Source: Colwellia sp. BRX10-3
GTDB taxonomy: Bacteria > Pseudomonadota > Gammaproteobacteria > Enterobacterales > Alteromonadaceae
Assembly (NCBI RefSeq): GCF_014077505.1
Contig: NZ_JACGWA010000002.1
Location: 62,001 to 126,000 of the forward strand
Direction: 5' to 3'
DNA length: 64,000 nucleotides
The position numbers were made by a program, and so were the translations under genes. Below are positions 1-9,940 of this stretch, one piece after another. The notes below the pieces were generated by a model, which saw only the letters and a list, made by a program, of their open reading frames with translations, was not told where the DNA came from and searched no databases. Numbering within the stretch: position 1 is the stretch's first letter; each line of letters begins with the position of its first letter.

Positions 1-1075
1 TCTTGGCTTAGGCGATGCTGTACATCAAATTGCAGCGGCACATGGCCGTGGTGTTACGCAACTACTCACCTTGGCACTAACGCCTCATATAGAAGAACTT
101 GGTCGACCCAAAGCACAAGAAAATGATGAATTCGATGGTGAGTATGATGAAACCATAGATCATGAAGCGTTAGACCAAAAAAATATTGATGACGCCCCTG
201 AAGAAACTGACACCATTAAGTTAGCTATTATTGGTAAGCCTAACGTTGGTAAATCAACGTTAACTAACCGTATTTTGGGTGAAGATAGAGTTGTGGTATT
301 CGACATGCCAGGTACAACACGTGACAGCGTTTATATTCCAATGGAACATAATGGCCGACCGTATACCTTAATTGATACTGCAGGTATTCGTCGCCGTAAA
401 AATGTTACTGATATAGTAGAGAAGTTTTCTGTTATTAAAACGTTACGTGCGATTGAAGATGCTAACGTTTGTTTATTAATTATTGATGCGCAAGAGGGTA
501 TTAGTGATCAAGATTTAAGTCTGCTTGGTTTTATTCTCGAGGCTGGTCGCTCTTTAGTATTAGCGGTAAATAAATGGGATGGTTTAGATGATCATGTTAA
601 AGATCGTATTAAATCTGAATTAGATCGTCGTTTAGGTTTTATCGATTTTGCCCGTATTCATTTTATATCGGCGTTGCACGGCACAGGAGTTGGTCATTTA
701 TACGAATCAGTTGAAGAAGCTTTTGTTTCAGCGACTAAGCGTATTTCTACTTCTATGGTGACTAAGATTTTAGATATGGCGGTGTTCGATCATCAACCCC
801 CTATGCATCATGGCCGCCGTATTAAACTTAAATATGCTCATGCGGGTGGTTATAATCCACCTATTATCGTTATCCACGGTAATTTAGCGAAAAACTTACC
901 ACTTTCTTACAAGCGTTATTTAATGAACTACTACCGTAAATCGTTAAAAATTATGGGTACGCCAATTAGAATTGAGTTTAGAGAAACCTCTAACCCGTTT
1001 GCTGGTAAGAAAAAGCTAACTTATACTGAGCAAAAGAAAATGGCTCGTGCTACTCAAGGTTATAAGAAAGATTAA
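1..1075 (+). CDS. der: Ribosome biogenesis GTPase Der (EngA), 5'-truncated by window
   Basis: Der is a double-GTPase needed for 50S subunit maturation. The open frame runs in from the window edge (first full codon at base 2), so a TTG at 71 is internal and not the start. What is visible is the tail of G domain 1 (the [17 protein letters not shown] stretch), an acidic linker, the complete second G domain (P-loop GKPNVGKST, switch DxxG in [12 protein letters not shown] specificity motif) and the C-terminal KH-like domain ending in a basic tail. The first P-loop lies outside the window. A clear Rho-independent terminator follows the stop. Family assignment is secure. Confidence 0.97.
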   Translation, partial: LGLGDAVHQIAAAHGRGVTQLLTLALTPHIEELGRPKAQENDEFDGEYDETIDHEALDQKNIDDAPEETDTIKLAIIGKPNVGKSTLTNRILGEDRVVVFDMPGTTRDSVYIPMEHNGRPYTLIDTAGIRRRKNVTDIVEKFSVIKTLRAIEDANVCLLIIDAQEGISDQDLSLLGFILEAGRSLVLAVNKWDGLDDHVKDRIKSELDRRLGFIDFARIHFISALHGTGVGHLYESVEEAFVSATKRISTSMVTKILDMAVFDHQPPMHHGRRIKLKYAHAGGYNPPIIVIHGNLAKNLPLSYKRYLMNYYRKSLKIMGTPIRIEFRETSNPFAGKKKLTYTEQKKMARATQGYKKD

Positions 1076-1120
1076 ATTGTAAATATGTAACCACATTTTA
1101 GTTTCAGACATATCATGATG

Positions 1121-1149
1121 AAAAGCTGATTATAAAATCAGCTTTTTTT
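1121..1149 (+). terminator. Rho-independent terminator after der
   Basis: AAAGCTGAT and ATCAGCTTT form a 9-bp stem with a short A/T loop and a run of T, about 45 bp after the der stop codon. It separates der from the PilZ gene. Confidence 0.85.
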
Positions 1150-1280
1150 ATGAAAAATTTCACGCATAATAGCGATAAACTTTATTGCTTTAGCAGTAAT
1201 ATTCCGCTAATGTAAAATTTCTAAACAACTTATTTAATTGTATTATTTTGTTTCACTGAGGCCGAACCTTTAGGAAATTT

Positions 1281-1964
1281 ATGCCTGATAATTCTACAAG
1301 AATGGAAACGGAAGGGCGGTTAAATAACAATTTAGCGTTATTGCACCCGGGTTCTGTGGTGACATTAGATATGACGACTCCCGCAGGGCAACGCGGTAAG
1401 TTCCGTTCAACTTTTATTGGCTATCTGAAAAAAAATTACGTTTTAGTGCAATATCCTGACAGTTCAAAAATAGGCAGTTTTGCAAAATATATTGCGCCTG
1501 GTATGGGCGTTACAGTACGTGGATTAATTGAAGGTCATGAAGGTGCTGTAGTAGCCTTTGTTTCTAATGTTAAGCAATCAATCCAAATTCCATCACGCAT
1601 TTTAGTACTTGAATTTCCTCGTGAAGTCAGTTTACAAAATTTACGTGCCTCAATGCGTATCGAAACGCATATTAAAGCTAAAACTAAGATAAAAGATGAG
1701 TATTGGTCTTCAGTAATATCTGATATTTCTGTCTCTGGTTGTAAGCTGATGATTAATAATGGCGAAAAGCTGACATTAAATGATGATAAGCCAGTAGAAA
1801 TAATTATCGAAGATTTTCAAAGTTTAAAAAATCTTAAGTTAGAAGCAGAAATTTGTAACAGTAAAATTCAAACAGGTGGCGTGATGCTAGGGGTTAAGTT
1901 TAGTGAATCATGTAAAACTGAAGTCACTAAACTATTACAAGAAGCTGTTATTATACCTGGCTAA
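1281..1964 (+). CDS. PilZ-domain flagellar brake-type protein (YcgR-like)
   Basis: A 227-residue cytoplasmic protein with an N-terminal YcgR-type (PilZN) beta domain and a C-terminal PilZ domain. The c-di-GMP-binding signature is present: RxxxR (RASMR, near residue 117) followed by DxSxxG (DISVSG, near residue 147). By family knowledge such proteins bind c-di-GMP and slow flagellar rotation or otherwise couple the second messenger to motility; the exact target here is inferred only. AGGAAA sits 7-8 bp before the ATG. The last 4 bp overlap the end of the convergent xseA gene, so the two stop codons interlock. No flagellar genes are nearby. Confidence 0.85.
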   Translation: MPDNSTRMETEGRLNNNLALLHPGSVVTLDMTTPAGQRGKFRSTFIGYLKKNYVLVQYPDSSKIGSFAKYIAPGMGVTVRGLIEGHEGAVVAFVSNVKQSIQIPSRILVLEFPREVSLQNLRASMRIETHIKAKTKIKDEYWSSVISDISVSGCKLMINNGEKLTLNDDKPVEIIIEDFQSLKNLKLEAEICNSKIQTGGVMLGVKFSESCKTEVTKLLQEAVIIPG

Positions 1965-3298
1965 CTAGCTTGTACTGTTATAACTTTCGCCTTGATTATA
2001 CCATCTGAAACTTCCACCTTAATATTATTCTCGATATTTATATCCTTAATACTTTTAATCATTTGCCCTTGTTCATCACGGGTTATACTGTAACCGCGCG
2101 CAATCGTTGCTAGCGGACTCACCATATGAAGTTGTTCGCATTGATGCGCAAAATTTTCTTGTTTAGTTATTAATAAACGCTGTTGTGCGCTAATAAGTTT
2201 TGCCTTGAAAACAATTGATTGCTGTAGGTTTTGCTTTATTTGGTTTAACGGTGAGGCATTGAGCAGCCGTTGTTCGAGATATTTAGGTTTATGCTGAAGT
2301 TGGCTTAACGCTCGGGTAATAAACCTTTGTAAACGAATGCTAAGCTCATCAGACTTTTGCTGCTTATTTTGTAACTGCTGTTCAGGATGTACTTGGCTCA
2401 ACCTATGGTTCAAACTGGTTAATGTGTGAGTAGAGCTTTTTAACTGTTGCTTAAGCGCCCAGTGCGCCCGGTAGAGTAGTTCTGCGACTTTATTGATACG
2501 TTCATCTACATCAGCAGAAACCATTTCAGCAGCCGCTGATGGGGTAGGGGCTCTTAAGTCGGCAACATAGTCAGATAACGTGGTATCAATCTCATGTCCA
2601 ACAGCACTTATGGTTGGTAAAGTAGATTGGAAAATAGCCCGGGCAACTATTTCTTCATTAAATGCCCATAAATCTTCCAGTGACCCACCGCCGCGACCTA
2701 TTAATAATACGTCAACTTCATTGCGTTGATTAGCCATAGCTATGGCACGAGCAATATCATATTTAGCTTGTTCACCTTGTACTAATACCGGGTAAATAAC
2801 TACCTTTAATAAAGGATTTCTGCGCTTTAATACTGTGATGATATCTTTTACCGCAGCGCCGGTAGGGGAAGTTATAATGCCAACCGTTTGAATTAATTTA
2901 GGTATAGCTTGTTTGTGATGAAGCTCGAATAAGCCTTCGCTGTGTAGCTTGTCTTTTAATAATTGATATTGCTGGCGTAATAGTCCTTCACCGGCTGATT
3001 CCATTTGTTCGATAATCAGTTGGAAATCGCCTCGAGGTTCATATAACGAAACTTTAGCTCGTACCAAAACTTGTTGGCCATTTTGAGGCTTTATTCTTAC
3101 CCGACGATTATTACCTTTGAACATGGCGCAACGTACTTGTGACTTTTGATCTTTTAGTGATAAATACCAATGCCCAGAGCTTGCGGCGATAAAATTGGAT
3201 ATTTCTCCACATAACCAGACCGTATTTAACTCACTTTCTAAGATAAAACGTACTTTTTTAGTGAGTTCACTTACTTGTAGAATATGCTGTTGAGCCAT
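1961..3298 (-). CDS. xseA: Exodeoxyribonuclease VII large subunit
   Basis: A 445-residue subunit of the nuclease that degrades single-stranded DNA to oligonucleotides together with XseB. The sequence shows the N-terminal OB-fold region (residues ~1-100, VWLCGEISNF, GHWYLSLKD, VRCAMFKG) and the catalytic domain with the family motifs TSPTGAAVKDI, GRGGGSLEDLWAFN and AVGHEIDTTL, followed by a long Gln-rich helical region (about 260-400) expected to form the coiled-coil that binds XseB copies. Length matches the family. It is divergent from guaB, an arrangement common in gammaproteobacteria. xseB is not in the window. Confidence 0.97.
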   Translation of the reverse strand: MAQQHILQVSELTKKVRFILESELNTVWLCGEISNFIAASSGHWYLSLKDQKSQVRCAMFKGNNRRVRIKPQNGQQVLVRAKVSLYEPRGDFQLIIEQMESAGEGLLRQQYQLLKDKLHSEGLFELHHKQAIPKLIQTVGIITSPTGAAVKDIITVLKRRNPLLKVVIYPVLVQGEQAKYDIARAIAMANQRNEVDVLLIGRGGGSLEDLWAFNEEIVARAIFQSTLPTISAVGHEIDTTLSDYVADLRAPTPSAAAEMVSADVDERINKVAELLYRAHWALKQQLKSSTHTLTSLNHRLSQVHPEQQLQNKQQKSDELSIRLQRFITRALSQLQHKPKYLEQRLLNASPLNQIKQNLQQSIVFKAKLISAQQRLLITKQENFAHQCEQLHMVSPLATIARGYSITRDEQGQMIKSIKDINIENNIKVEVSDGIIKAKVITVQAS

Positions 3299-3488
3299 AA
3301 ATGCTTTACTTTTTCAGTTGTTAAGAGGTAATAAAGGAGTAATTGCCCAGTATTATATATTTGTTTAAACAGTCATCGACAGTTTATTTTCGTTTAATTG
3401 CAATTTTAAGTTTACCTTAGCAGTGAAAGCGGTTAAAATTCTGCCGCAATATTTCCTCCCTAACCACTCATTTTAGAGAGATGTTGCG

Positions 3489-4961
3489 ATGCTAAGAATT
3501 GCCCAAGAAGCGTTAACTTTTGACGATGTTTTACTGGTACCTGCTCATTCCACGGTACTACCCCATACTGCCGATTTAAAAACCAAATTAACTCGAAAGA
3601 TCAATTTAAATGTTCCTATGATCTCTGCGTCGATGGACACAGTGACCGAAGCACGTTTAGCCATTACCTTAGCACAAGAAGGTGGCATAGGTTTTATTCA
3701 TAAAAATATGACCATAGCTGAACAAGCCAAAAACGTTTCTCAAGTTAAGAAATATGAAAGTGGTATTGTTTCAGATCCCGTAACGGTCAACCCAAGCGCG
3801 CGTATTGAAGACACTATGCGATTAGCGGATGAAGTTGGCTTTTCTGGTTTTCCTGTTGTTGATGAAAAAAATAAGTTGGTTGGTATTATTACCGGTCGTG
3901 ACTTACGTTTTGAAACTGACTTAACAAAACCTGTTTCAGCATTAATGACCAAAAAAGACAAATTAGTTACGGTGAAAGAAGGTGCGTCACGCGAAGTAAT
4001 TTTAGGTTTAATGCATGAACATCGCATTGAAAAAATTCTTATGGTTGATGATGCCTTCACGCTTAAAGGTTTGATCACAGTTAAAGATTACCAAAAAGCG
4101 GAAAGCAAACCTAACGCCTGTAAAGATGAATTAGGTCGCCTACGTGTTGGTGCGGCTGTTGGTGTTGGTGCTGGTACAGATGAACGTATCGACGCACTAG
4201 TAGCTGCAGGTGTTGATGTATTATTGATTGATACCTCTCATGGCCATTCACAAGGTGTACTTGACCGCGTTGCTGAAACGCGTGCTCGGTATCCTGATTT
4301 ACAAATTATTGCGGGTAATGTCGCCACTGGCGCTGGTGCTAAAGCATTAGCTGATGTTGGCGTCGATGCGGTAAAAGTTGGTATAGGTCCAGGTTCTATT
4401 TGTACGACTCGTATCGTTACCGGTGTAGGTGTACCGCAATTAACAGCAATTTCTAATGCGGTTGAAGCATTAAAAGGCACGGGTATTCCAGTTATTGCTG
4501 ATGGTGGCATTCGTTTTTCTGGTGATATTGCCAAGGCATTAGTTGCCGGTGCACATTGTGTGATGGTTGGCAGCATGTTGGCGGGCACAGAAGAAGCACC
4601 AGGTGAAGTAGAGCTTTATCAAGGTCGATATTACAAGTCATATCGAGGCATGGGCTCTTTAGGTGCCATGAGTCAGAAGGAAGGCTCAAGTGACCGTTAT
4701 TTCCAAAAATCAGATGGTGAAGCAGATAAGTTAGTGCCTGAAGGCGTCGAAGGTCGTGTTGCTTATAAAGGGCCTGTTGCCGCTATTATCCATCAACAAA
4801 TGGGTGGTTTGCGTTCATCAATGGGTTTAACAGGTTCAGCAACGATTGAAATTATGCGTACTAAACCTGAATTTATGAAGATTACTTCTGCAGGTATGGG
4901 TGAGTCGCATGTGCATGACGTAGCCATAACCAAAGAAGCACCGAATTACCGTATGGGATAA
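3489..4961 (+). CDS. guaB: Inosine-5'-monophosphate dehydrogenase
   Basis: Catalyses NAD-dependent oxidation of IMP to XMP, the committed step of GMP synthesis. The 490-residue protein has the (beta/alpha)8 barrel interrupted by a CBS-domain pair (about residues 90-205). The catalytic loop GPGSICTTR places the nucleophilic Cys at residue 305, and the mobile flap region (SSDRYFQ) and the C-terminal K+/oligomer contacts are present. Full family length. It is followed by guaA on the same strand, but the 292-bp gap with hairpins and a palindromic repeat suggests guaA may be regulated or transcribed partly independently. Confidence 0.98.
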   Translation: MLRIAQEALTFDDVLLVPAHSTVLPHTADLKTKLTRKINLNVPMISASMDTVTEARLAITLAQEGGIGFIHKNMTIAEQAKNVSQVKKYESGIVSDPVTVNPSARIEDTMRLADEVGFSGFPVVDEKNKLVGIITGRDLRFETDLTKPVSALMTKKDKLVTVKEGASREVILGLMHEHRIEKILMVDDAFTLKGLITVKDYQKAESKPNACKDELGRLRVGAAVGVGAGTDERIDALVAAGVDVLLIDTSHGHSQGVLDRVAETRARYPDLQIIAGNVATGAGAKALADVGVDAVKVGIGPGSICTTRIVTGVGVPQLTAISNAVEALKGTGIPVIADGGIRFSGDIAKALVAGAHCVMVGSMLAGTEEAPGEVELYQGRYYKSYRGMGSLGAMSQKEGSSDRYFQKSDGEADKLVPEGVEGRVAYKGPVAAIIHQQMGGLRSSMGLTGSATIEIMRTKPEFMKITSAGMGESHVHDVAITKEAPNYRMG

Positions 4962-5051
4962 TCCAACAGTTGATTTTATTGCTATTTAACATGCTTCGAA
5001 GTCAACTATTCTCAAATTGGGGTGGATTATTTATGCGCATTTCGTTGTTGC

Positions 5052-5094
5052 AAGTGCTGACCTAGTAAACTAGGTTTCGCGCTAGCGCCTTGAA
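5052..5094. repeat. 43-bp palindromic repeat, copy 1 (upstream of guaA)
   Basis: This unit matches another at 6873-6915 in 38 of 43 positions, in the same orientation. Its core CCTAGTAAACTAGG is a perfect hairpin (CCTAGT/ACTAGG), and the ends AAGTGCT / AGCGCCTT can pair with one bulge and one G-U. It looks like a REP/PU-type intergenic element. Confidence 0.75.
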
Positions 5095-5143
5095 CTAGGA
5101 TGGCAATATTTTCAATTGAATGTGAATAGAAAGTACAAAAATT

Positions 5144-5217
5144 GATGAAGGAGAATACTTCATCGAGAAAAAACTCAAATAGGCTGAGCTCAAACTCGAA
5201 AAGAGGCAGCTCAGCCT
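5144..5217 (+). promoter_or_regulatory. Tandem hairpins in the guaA leader
   Basis: Two consecutive perfect hairpins lie in the guaB-guaA gap: GATGAAG (5144-5150) with CTTCATC (5158-5164), then AGGCTGAGCT (5181-5190) with AGCTCAGCCT (5208-5217). The second ends 36 bp before the guaA ATG and lacks a strong T-run on the plus strand. They may be an attenuator, a transcript-stabilising structure or a weak terminator. The purine-riboswitch core was not found. Confidence 0.5.
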
Positions 5218-5253
5218 GTTCATTTTATAGTTAAATAAAAGTAGGAAAACAAC

Positions 5254-6831
5254 ATGAGTAAAGACATTCATGATCACCGCATACTGATATTAGATTTCGG
5301 TTCACAATACACTCAACTTATCGCACGTCGTGTTCGAGAAATTGGCGTTTATTGTGAGTTATGGGCTTGGGATGTTACCCAAGAACAAATTAAAGGCTTT
5401 AACCCTACGGGTATTATTTTAGCTGGCGGACCTGAGTCAGTCACTGAAAATAATTCGCCACGTGCGCCAGAATATGTGTTTAATGCCGGCGTACCTGTAT
5501 TAGGTATTTGTTACGGCATGCAAACCATGGCTGAACAATTGGGCGGTGGTGTTGAGGGCTCTGAGCATAAAGAATTTGGTTATGCTGCGGTTGAAATTAT
5601 CACGCAATCTGCACTCTTTAATGCTATTGAAGACAATGTGGGTGAAAACGGTAATGCTTTATTAGATGTTTGGATGAGCCATGGCGATAAAGTGTCAGCT
5701 ATTCCTGAAGGTTTTGTTACGGTTGCCCAAACTCCTAGCTGTAAATATGCGGCTATGGCGAATGAAGATAAACAATTTTATGGGGTGCAATTCCATCCTG
5801 AAGTCACGCATACAAAACAAGGTATGCGTATTCTTGAGCATTTTGTAGTTGATATTTGTCAATGTGAAAAGCTTTGGACCTCAGCGTCAATTATTGAAGA
5901 CGCGATTGAGAAAATGAAGGCGCAAGTCGGCGATGATGAAGTGGTGCTTGGTTTATCAGGTGGCGTAGATTCATCGGTTGTAGCTATGCTTTTACATCGC
6001 GCTATTGGTGATAAATTAACTTGTGTTTTTGTTGATAACGGCTTGTTACGTTTAAATGAAGCTCAACAAGTTATGGATATGTTTGGTGACCATTTCGGTT
6101 TGAACATTATTCATGTTAATGCTGAGAATCGTTTCTTAGACCGTTTAGCGGATGAGAATGACCCTGAGAAAAAACGTAAAATTATTGGTAATGTTTTTGT
6201 TGAAATTTTTGATGAAGAAGCTAATAAACTTAAGAATGCTAAATGGTTAGCGCAAGGCACTATTTATCCTGATGTTATTGAATCAGCAGCCTCGGCTACC
6301 GGTAAAGCGCATGTGATCAAGTCTCACCATAATGTCGGTGGTTTACCTGAACATATGAAACTTGGTTTAGTTGAGCCATTACGTGAATTATTCAAAGATG
6401 AAGTTCGTAAAATAGGTCTTGAATTAGGCTTGCCATACGATATGTTATATCGTCATCCGTTCCCAGGACCTGGCTTAGGTGTAAGAATCTTAGGTGAAGT
6501 GAAAAAAGAATATGCGGATTTATTACGTCGTGCGGATCATATTTTCATTGAAGAATTACATAAGCATGACTTGTACAAAAAAGTAAGCCAAGCATTCACA
6601 GTATTTTTACCTGTTCGCTCAGTGGGTGTAATGGGCGATGCACGCAAATATGATTGGGTTGTGAGTTTACGTTGTGTTGAAACTATCGATTTTATGACTG
6701 CACGTTGGTCGCACTTGCCATATGACTTCTTAGGATTAGTGTCTAACCGCATAATTAACGAAATTGATGGTATTTCGAGGGTAGTTTACGACATATCAGG
6801 TAAGCCACCTGCCACGATCGAATGGGAGTAA
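5254..6831 (+). CDS. guaA: GMP synthase (glutamine-hydrolysing)
   Basis: Converts XMP, ATP and glutamine to GMP. The 525-residue fusion has an N-terminal class I glutamine amidotransferase domain (residues ~8-200; nucleophile Cys in GICYGMQ, His/Glu in [10 protein letters not shown]), an ATP-pyrophosphatase domain with P-loop GLSGGVDSS, and the C-terminal dimerisation domain ending in PPATIEWE, typical of the family. GTAGGA precedes the ATG. It acts directly downstream of GuaB in GMP synthesis. A terminator lies at 6969-7000. Confidence 0.98.
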   Translation: MSKDIHDHRILILDFGSQYTQLIARRVREIGVYCELWAWDVTQEQIKGFNPTGIILAGGPESVTENNSPRAPEYVFNAGVPVLGICYGMQTMAEQLGGGVEGSEHKEFGYAAVEIITQSALFNAIEDNVGENGNALLDVWMSHGDKVSAIPEGFVTVAQTPSCKYAAMANEDKQFYGVQFHPEVTHTKQGMRILEHFVVDICQCEKLWTSASIIEDAIEKMKAQVGDDEVVLGLSGGVDSSVVAMLLHRAIGDKLTCVFVDNGLLRLNEAQQVMDMFGDHFGLNIIHVNAENRFLDRLADENDPEKKRKIIGNVFVEIFDEEANKLKNAKWLAQGTIYPDVIESAASATGKAHVIKSHHNVGGLPEHMKLGLVEPLRELFKDEVRKIGLELGLPYDMLYRHPFPGPGLGVRILGEVKKEYADLLRRADHIFIEELHKHDLYKKVSQAFTVFLPVRSVGVMGDARKYDWVVSLRCVETIDFMTARWSHLPYDFLGLVSNRIINEIDGISRVVYDISGKPPATIEWE

Positions 6832-6848
6832 CTTTGTCTTAAACTGGT

Positions 6849-6928
6849 TAGAACATTTAACTTCTGTGTGGGAAGTGCTCACCTAGTAAACTAGGCTTAG
6901 TGCTACCGCCTTGAATTTAAATGTTCTA
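6849..6928. repeat. Palindromic repeat, copy 2, with 12-bp flanking inverted repeat (downstream of guaA)
   Basis: The 43-bp unit at 6873-6915 repeats the one at 5052-5094. It is enclosed by a perfect 12-bp inverted repeat, TAGAACATTTAA (6849-6860) and TTAAATGTTCTA (6917-6928), so the whole 80 bp can fold as one long hairpin. No coding capacity is credible here. Confidence 0.75.
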
Positions 6929-6968
6929 CTTGCACTTAAGTACCAAGTTATTACATATTGAATATCAT

Positions 6969-7000
6969 AAAACCCTGAGGCTTAAACCTTGGGGTTTTTT
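6969..7000 (+). terminator. Rho-independent terminator after guaA
   Basis: AAAACCCTGAGG pairs with CCTTGGGGTTTT through a short loop, followed by a T-run. It lies between guaA and the RidA-family gene. Confidence 0.8.
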
Positions 7001-7025
7001 ATTTAAATATATTAAGGAAGTCATA

Positions 7026-7379
7026 ATGACTATTGAAAGATTAGAAACTAAACCGCGCATGAGTCGTATTGTTAAACACAATGGTACGGTTTATTTGTGT
7101 GGTCAAGTTTGTGCTGACGCGACGCAAGATATTACTCATCAAACACAAACGATGTTAGATAAAGTTGAGACATTATTAACACAAGCTGGAAGTTCAAAGC
7201 AGCATATGCTTTCAGCGACAATATACCTAAAAACAATGGCTGATTTTGCAGCAATGAATGCCGTATGGGATGCTTGGGTTCCTGATGGTTTCGCTCCTGC
7301 GCGTGCTTGTGTGCAAGCAGCAATGGCAAGAGATGTATTGTTAGTTGAAATAAGTGTTGTTGCTGCCCTAATACAGTAA
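7026..7379 (+). CDS. RidA/YjgF-YER057c-UK114 family protein
   Basis: A 117-residue cytoplasmic protein of the Rid family, whose best-known members hydrolyse reactive enamine/imine intermediates released by PLP enzymes. The family fold is indicated by [14 protein letters not shown]-like IYLKTMADF and the C-terminal [13 protein letters not shown] stretch, which carries the substrate-binding Arg typical of RidA. The ATG at 7026 is chosen because AAGGAAG lies 6 bp upstream; an ORF opening at 6921 would read through the guaA terminator and is rejected. The exact subfamily (RidA versus Rid2/3) was not determined. Confidence 0.85.
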   Translation: MTIERLETKPRMSRIVKHNGTVYLCGQVCADATQDITHQTQTMLDKVETLLTQAGSSKQHMLSATIYLKTMADFAAMNAVWDAWVPDGFAPARACVQAAMARDVLLVEISVVAALIQ

Positions 7380-7412
7380 GCTATTGCTAGATTCAGAATA
7401 AATAGGCGAGAT

Positions 7413-9377
7413 ATGTCGACGTTACAGCAATCATTAAAAACTACCTTTGGCTTTGACGATTTTAGAGTCGGGCAAGAGCAAACGATAATGCAGTTACTTA
7501 ATGGTGATTCATCATTAGCTATTTTCCCTACCGGTGCTGGCAAGTCACTGTGTTATCAATTAGCCGCAATAAACTTACCGCATTTAACCTTGGTGGTATC
7601 ACCTCTGCTGGCCTTGATGAAGGATCAATTAGCATTTTTACATACTAAAGGCATCACGGCAGCAAGTATTGATTCAACTTTATCATTTGAAGAAAGTCAG
7701 CTAATTACGCGTGATGTTCGTTCGGGTAAAATAAAAATTTTGATGGTGTCGGTTGAGCGTTTCAAAAACGAGCGTTTTCGTCAGTTTATTGAATCCATTG
7801 CTATTTCAATGTTGGTGGTAGACGAAGCCCATTGTATTTCTGAATGGGGACACAATTTTCGGCCCGATTATTTAAAATTACCACGTTATCGACAAGAACT
7901 TAATATCCCATTAGTACTGTTGTTAACGGCAACGGCGACTAAACAAGTTAAACTCGATATGGCGAATAAGTTTGCTATTAGCCAAGAGCATATAGTACAA
8001 ACCGGCTTTTATCGTAGTAACTTAGATTTATCTGTTTATCCGGTTGCGGAGATAGCAAAAAACCAAACACTGGTTGATTTAATTCGTCACCACGAGGGTT
8101 GCGGTATTATTTATGTTACCTTGCAGCAAAGTGCTGAAAAAGTGGCAAATTTCCTACAACAACAAGGCATACCCGCAAAGGCTTATCATGCCGGTTTTAA
8201 AGACGACGTACGAAAGCAAATCCAGCAAGATTTTATGCAAGGTAAAACACCAATAATCGTCGCAACTATTGCTTTTGGTATGGGGATAGATAAATCAAAT
8301 ATTCGCTTTGTTATTCATTATGACTTGCCAAAATCAATTGAAAATTACAGTCAAGAAATTGGTCGAGCAGGTCGAGATAAAGCCGATGCGGCTTGTTTTA
8401 CTTTAGCCAATCTTGATGGTATTCATACCGTAGAAAATTTTGTTTATGCTGATACACCTGAGCGCGCAAGCATCGACTATGTTTTGCAAAATATACGTAG
8501 TGAAGTGCAAAATGGCCAATGGGAATTACAAGTGCTGAGCTTGTCAAATGCCAGTAATATTAAGCAGCTACCGTTAAAAACCTTGTTGGTTCAGTTAGAA
8601 CTGCTCGGTGTTATTGATGCGAAATTTAGCTATTTTGCCGATTTTAAATTTAAATTTGTTACGCCAAAAGAACAAATCATTAGTGCTTTTAATGCTGAGC
8701 GAAATGAATTTTTAGCGCAAGTGTTTAGTTGTGCAAAAATGAAAAAAATCTGGGGAGAACCTGATTTTGAGCTAATGCACACTCGCTATAACGCGCCAAG
8801 AAAAAGAATTGTTTCGGCATTAGAATACTTAGCAGATCAGCAGCATATTATTTTGGAAACGAAAAAGGCCACTGAAGTATTTAGTGTTAATACAGCGGCA
8901 TTTGAAGATAATACTCTGCTTGATACGCTCACCCATTACTTTCTTGAGAAAGAACAATCTGAAATTGAGCGTATAAGTAAGCTGGTCGCGTTTTTCCAAA
9001 GCGATAGTTGTTTAACTCAGCAGCTTTCTCATTACTTTGATGATCAACATGCACCAAAAAAATGTGGTCATTGTTCAGTTTGTCGTGGTCAGGTGGCAAT
9101 ATTACCTTATTCGAGTCATCATCAAACGGTAAATTCTGAGACCATTGCGCTCGCCATTTCGCAGTTACAGCAACACTTTTCGGCTTTAAAAACTAATGCT
9201 ACACAACTTGCAGATAGGTTATCTATTGACACTATTTGTCGATTTTTATCTGGCATGAGTGTACCGCTCTTTACTCGTGCTAAAGTGCGACAACTCAGTT
9301 ATTTTGGCGTTTGTCAGTACATGCGTTACAGCGAGATTAAGGCAAAAGTAATAAGTTATTTAGAAGTGAATCAATAA
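7413..9377 (+). CDS. RecQ-family ATP-dependent DNA helicase
   Basis: A 654-residue superfamily 2 DNA helicase. Motif 0 (FRVGQEQTI), Walker A (TGAGKS), DEAH box (VVDEAHCISEWGHNFRPDY), motif VI (QEIGRAGRDKADA) and the aromatic-rich loop typical of RecQ are all present. A C-terminal cysteine cluster (CGHCSVC) matches the RecQ zinc-binding subdomain, but the region after it does not look like an HRDC domain. It is therefore better called RecQ-type than recQ itself; the genome may hold a separate canonical recQ. It probably unwinds recombination or replication intermediates. A bidirectional terminator follows. Confidence 0.9.
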   Translation: MSTLQQSLKTTFGFDDFRVGQEQTIMQLLNGDSSLAIFPTGAGKSLCYQLAAINLPHLTLVVSPLLALMKDQLAFLHTKGITAASIDSTLSFEESQLITRDVRSGKIKILMVSVERFKNERFRQFIESIAISMLVVDEAHCISEWGHNFRPDYLKLPRYRQELNIPLVLLLTATATKQVKLDMANKFAISQEHIVQTGFYRSNLDLSVYPVAEIAKNQTLVDLIRHHEGCGIIYVTLQQSAEKVANFLQQQGIPAKAYHAGFKDDVRKQIQQDFMQGKTPIIVATIAFGMGIDKSNIRFVIHYDLPKSIENYSQEIGRAGRDKADAACFTLANLDGIHTVENFVYADTPERASIDYVLQNIRSEVQNGQWELQVLSLSNASNIKQLPLKTLLVQLELLGVIDAKFSYFADFKFKFVTPKEQIISAFNAERNEFLAQVFSCAKMKKIWGEPDFELMHTRYNAPRKRIVSALEYLADQQHIILETKKATEVFSVNTAAFEDNTLLDTLTHYFLEKEQSEIERISKLVAFFQSDSCLTQQLSHYFDDQHAPKKCGHCSVCRGQVAILPYSSHHQTVNSETIALAISQLQQHFSALKTNATQLADRLSIDTICRFLSGMSVPLFTRAKVRQLSYFGVCQYMRYSEIKAKVISYLEVNQ

Positions 9378-9381
9378 GATC

Positions 9382-9411
9382 AAAAAAGGCACTGATAAAG
9401 TGCCTTTTTTG
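9382..9411. terminator. Bidirectional terminator between recQ-type gene and slyD
   Basis: AAAAAAGGCACT and AGTGCCTTTTTT form a perfect stem with a 5-nt loop; T-runs occur on both strands, serving the convergent neighbours. Confidence 0.88.
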
Positions 9412-9443
9412 TCATCTGAGATCAGATTAAAATAAACTAACGA

Positions 9444-9932
9444 CTAGTGACTATGGCCACAACCGCCTTCACCATGAACATGGCCATGTGCTAACTCTTC
9501 TTCAGTAGCATCGCGTACTTCTAAAATTTCAACATCAAATTTTAAGTCAAGACCGGCTAGCGGGTGATTCCCGTCAACTGTAATCTCATCTTCTTGAGCA
9601 TCAATCACTATCACGGTTTGTTCGCCGTCGTCAGTAGTAGCACGTAGCTGACTACCCACTTCTAAATCTTCAATACCAGCAAACATATCTTTTGGTACCG
9701 TTTGCACAAAACCGTCTTCACGTTGTCCATAAGCATTATCTGCACTTACTTCAACTTCGAATTTATCGCCCGCTTCGTGACCAACTAAAGCTGCTTCCAA
9801 GCCTGGAATAAGGTAATGAGAGCCCTGAATTACCGCTAATGGGCTGTGATCATATGAACTATCAATTAAGGTGTCTTCGCTATCAGATACCGCGTAATGC
9901 AGTACAACAACTTTGTTGTCAGTAATTTTCAT
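9444..9932 (-). CDS. slyD: FKBP-type peptidyl-prolyl isomerase SlyD
   Basis: A 162-residue cytoplasmic prolyl isomerase and chaperone. The FKBP domain is split by the insert-in-flap chaperone domain (about residues 70-125). The C-terminus is His/Gly/Cys-rich (HGHVHGEGGCGHSH), the metal-binding tail that in SlyD delivers nickel to hydrogenase assembly; it is shorter than the E. coli tail. AGGA precedes the ATG. It lies 8 bp downstream of ygfZ on the same strand, so the two are probably co-transcribed. Confidence 0.93.
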   Translation of the reverse strand: MKITDNKVVVLHYAVSDSEDTLIDSSYDHSPLAVIQGSHYLIPGLEAALVGHEAGDKFEVEVSADNAYGQREDGFVQTVPKDMFAGIEDLEVGSQLRATTDDGEQTVIVIDAQEDEITVDGNHPLAGLDLKFDVEILEVRDATEEELAHGHVHGEGGCGHSH

Positions 9933-9940
9933 ATTATGTC

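Noticed and set aside
71-1075. TTG at 71 as start of a 334-aa protein
   Set aside because: The frame is open to the window edge and the residues before 71 match Der, so this is an internal codon of a truncated gene.
4238-4689. Minus-strand ORFs inside guaB, and similar antisense frames in guaA, nadB, era, relA and others
   Set aside because: They are shadow frames of confidently assigned genes with no independent coding features.
5100-5250. Purine (guanine) riboswitch before guaA
   Set aside because: The hairpins are simple linear stems; the three-way junction with conserved core loops of the purine aptamer is not visible.
5095-5277. 60-aa minus-strand ORF over the guaA leader
   Set aside because: It reads through the hairpins and guaA start and has low-complexity composition; no ribosome binding site or family resemblance.
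6921-7025. Longer RidA-family ORF from 6921
   Set aside because: It would read through the repeat and the guaA terminator; the ATG at 7026 has a strong ribosome binding site.
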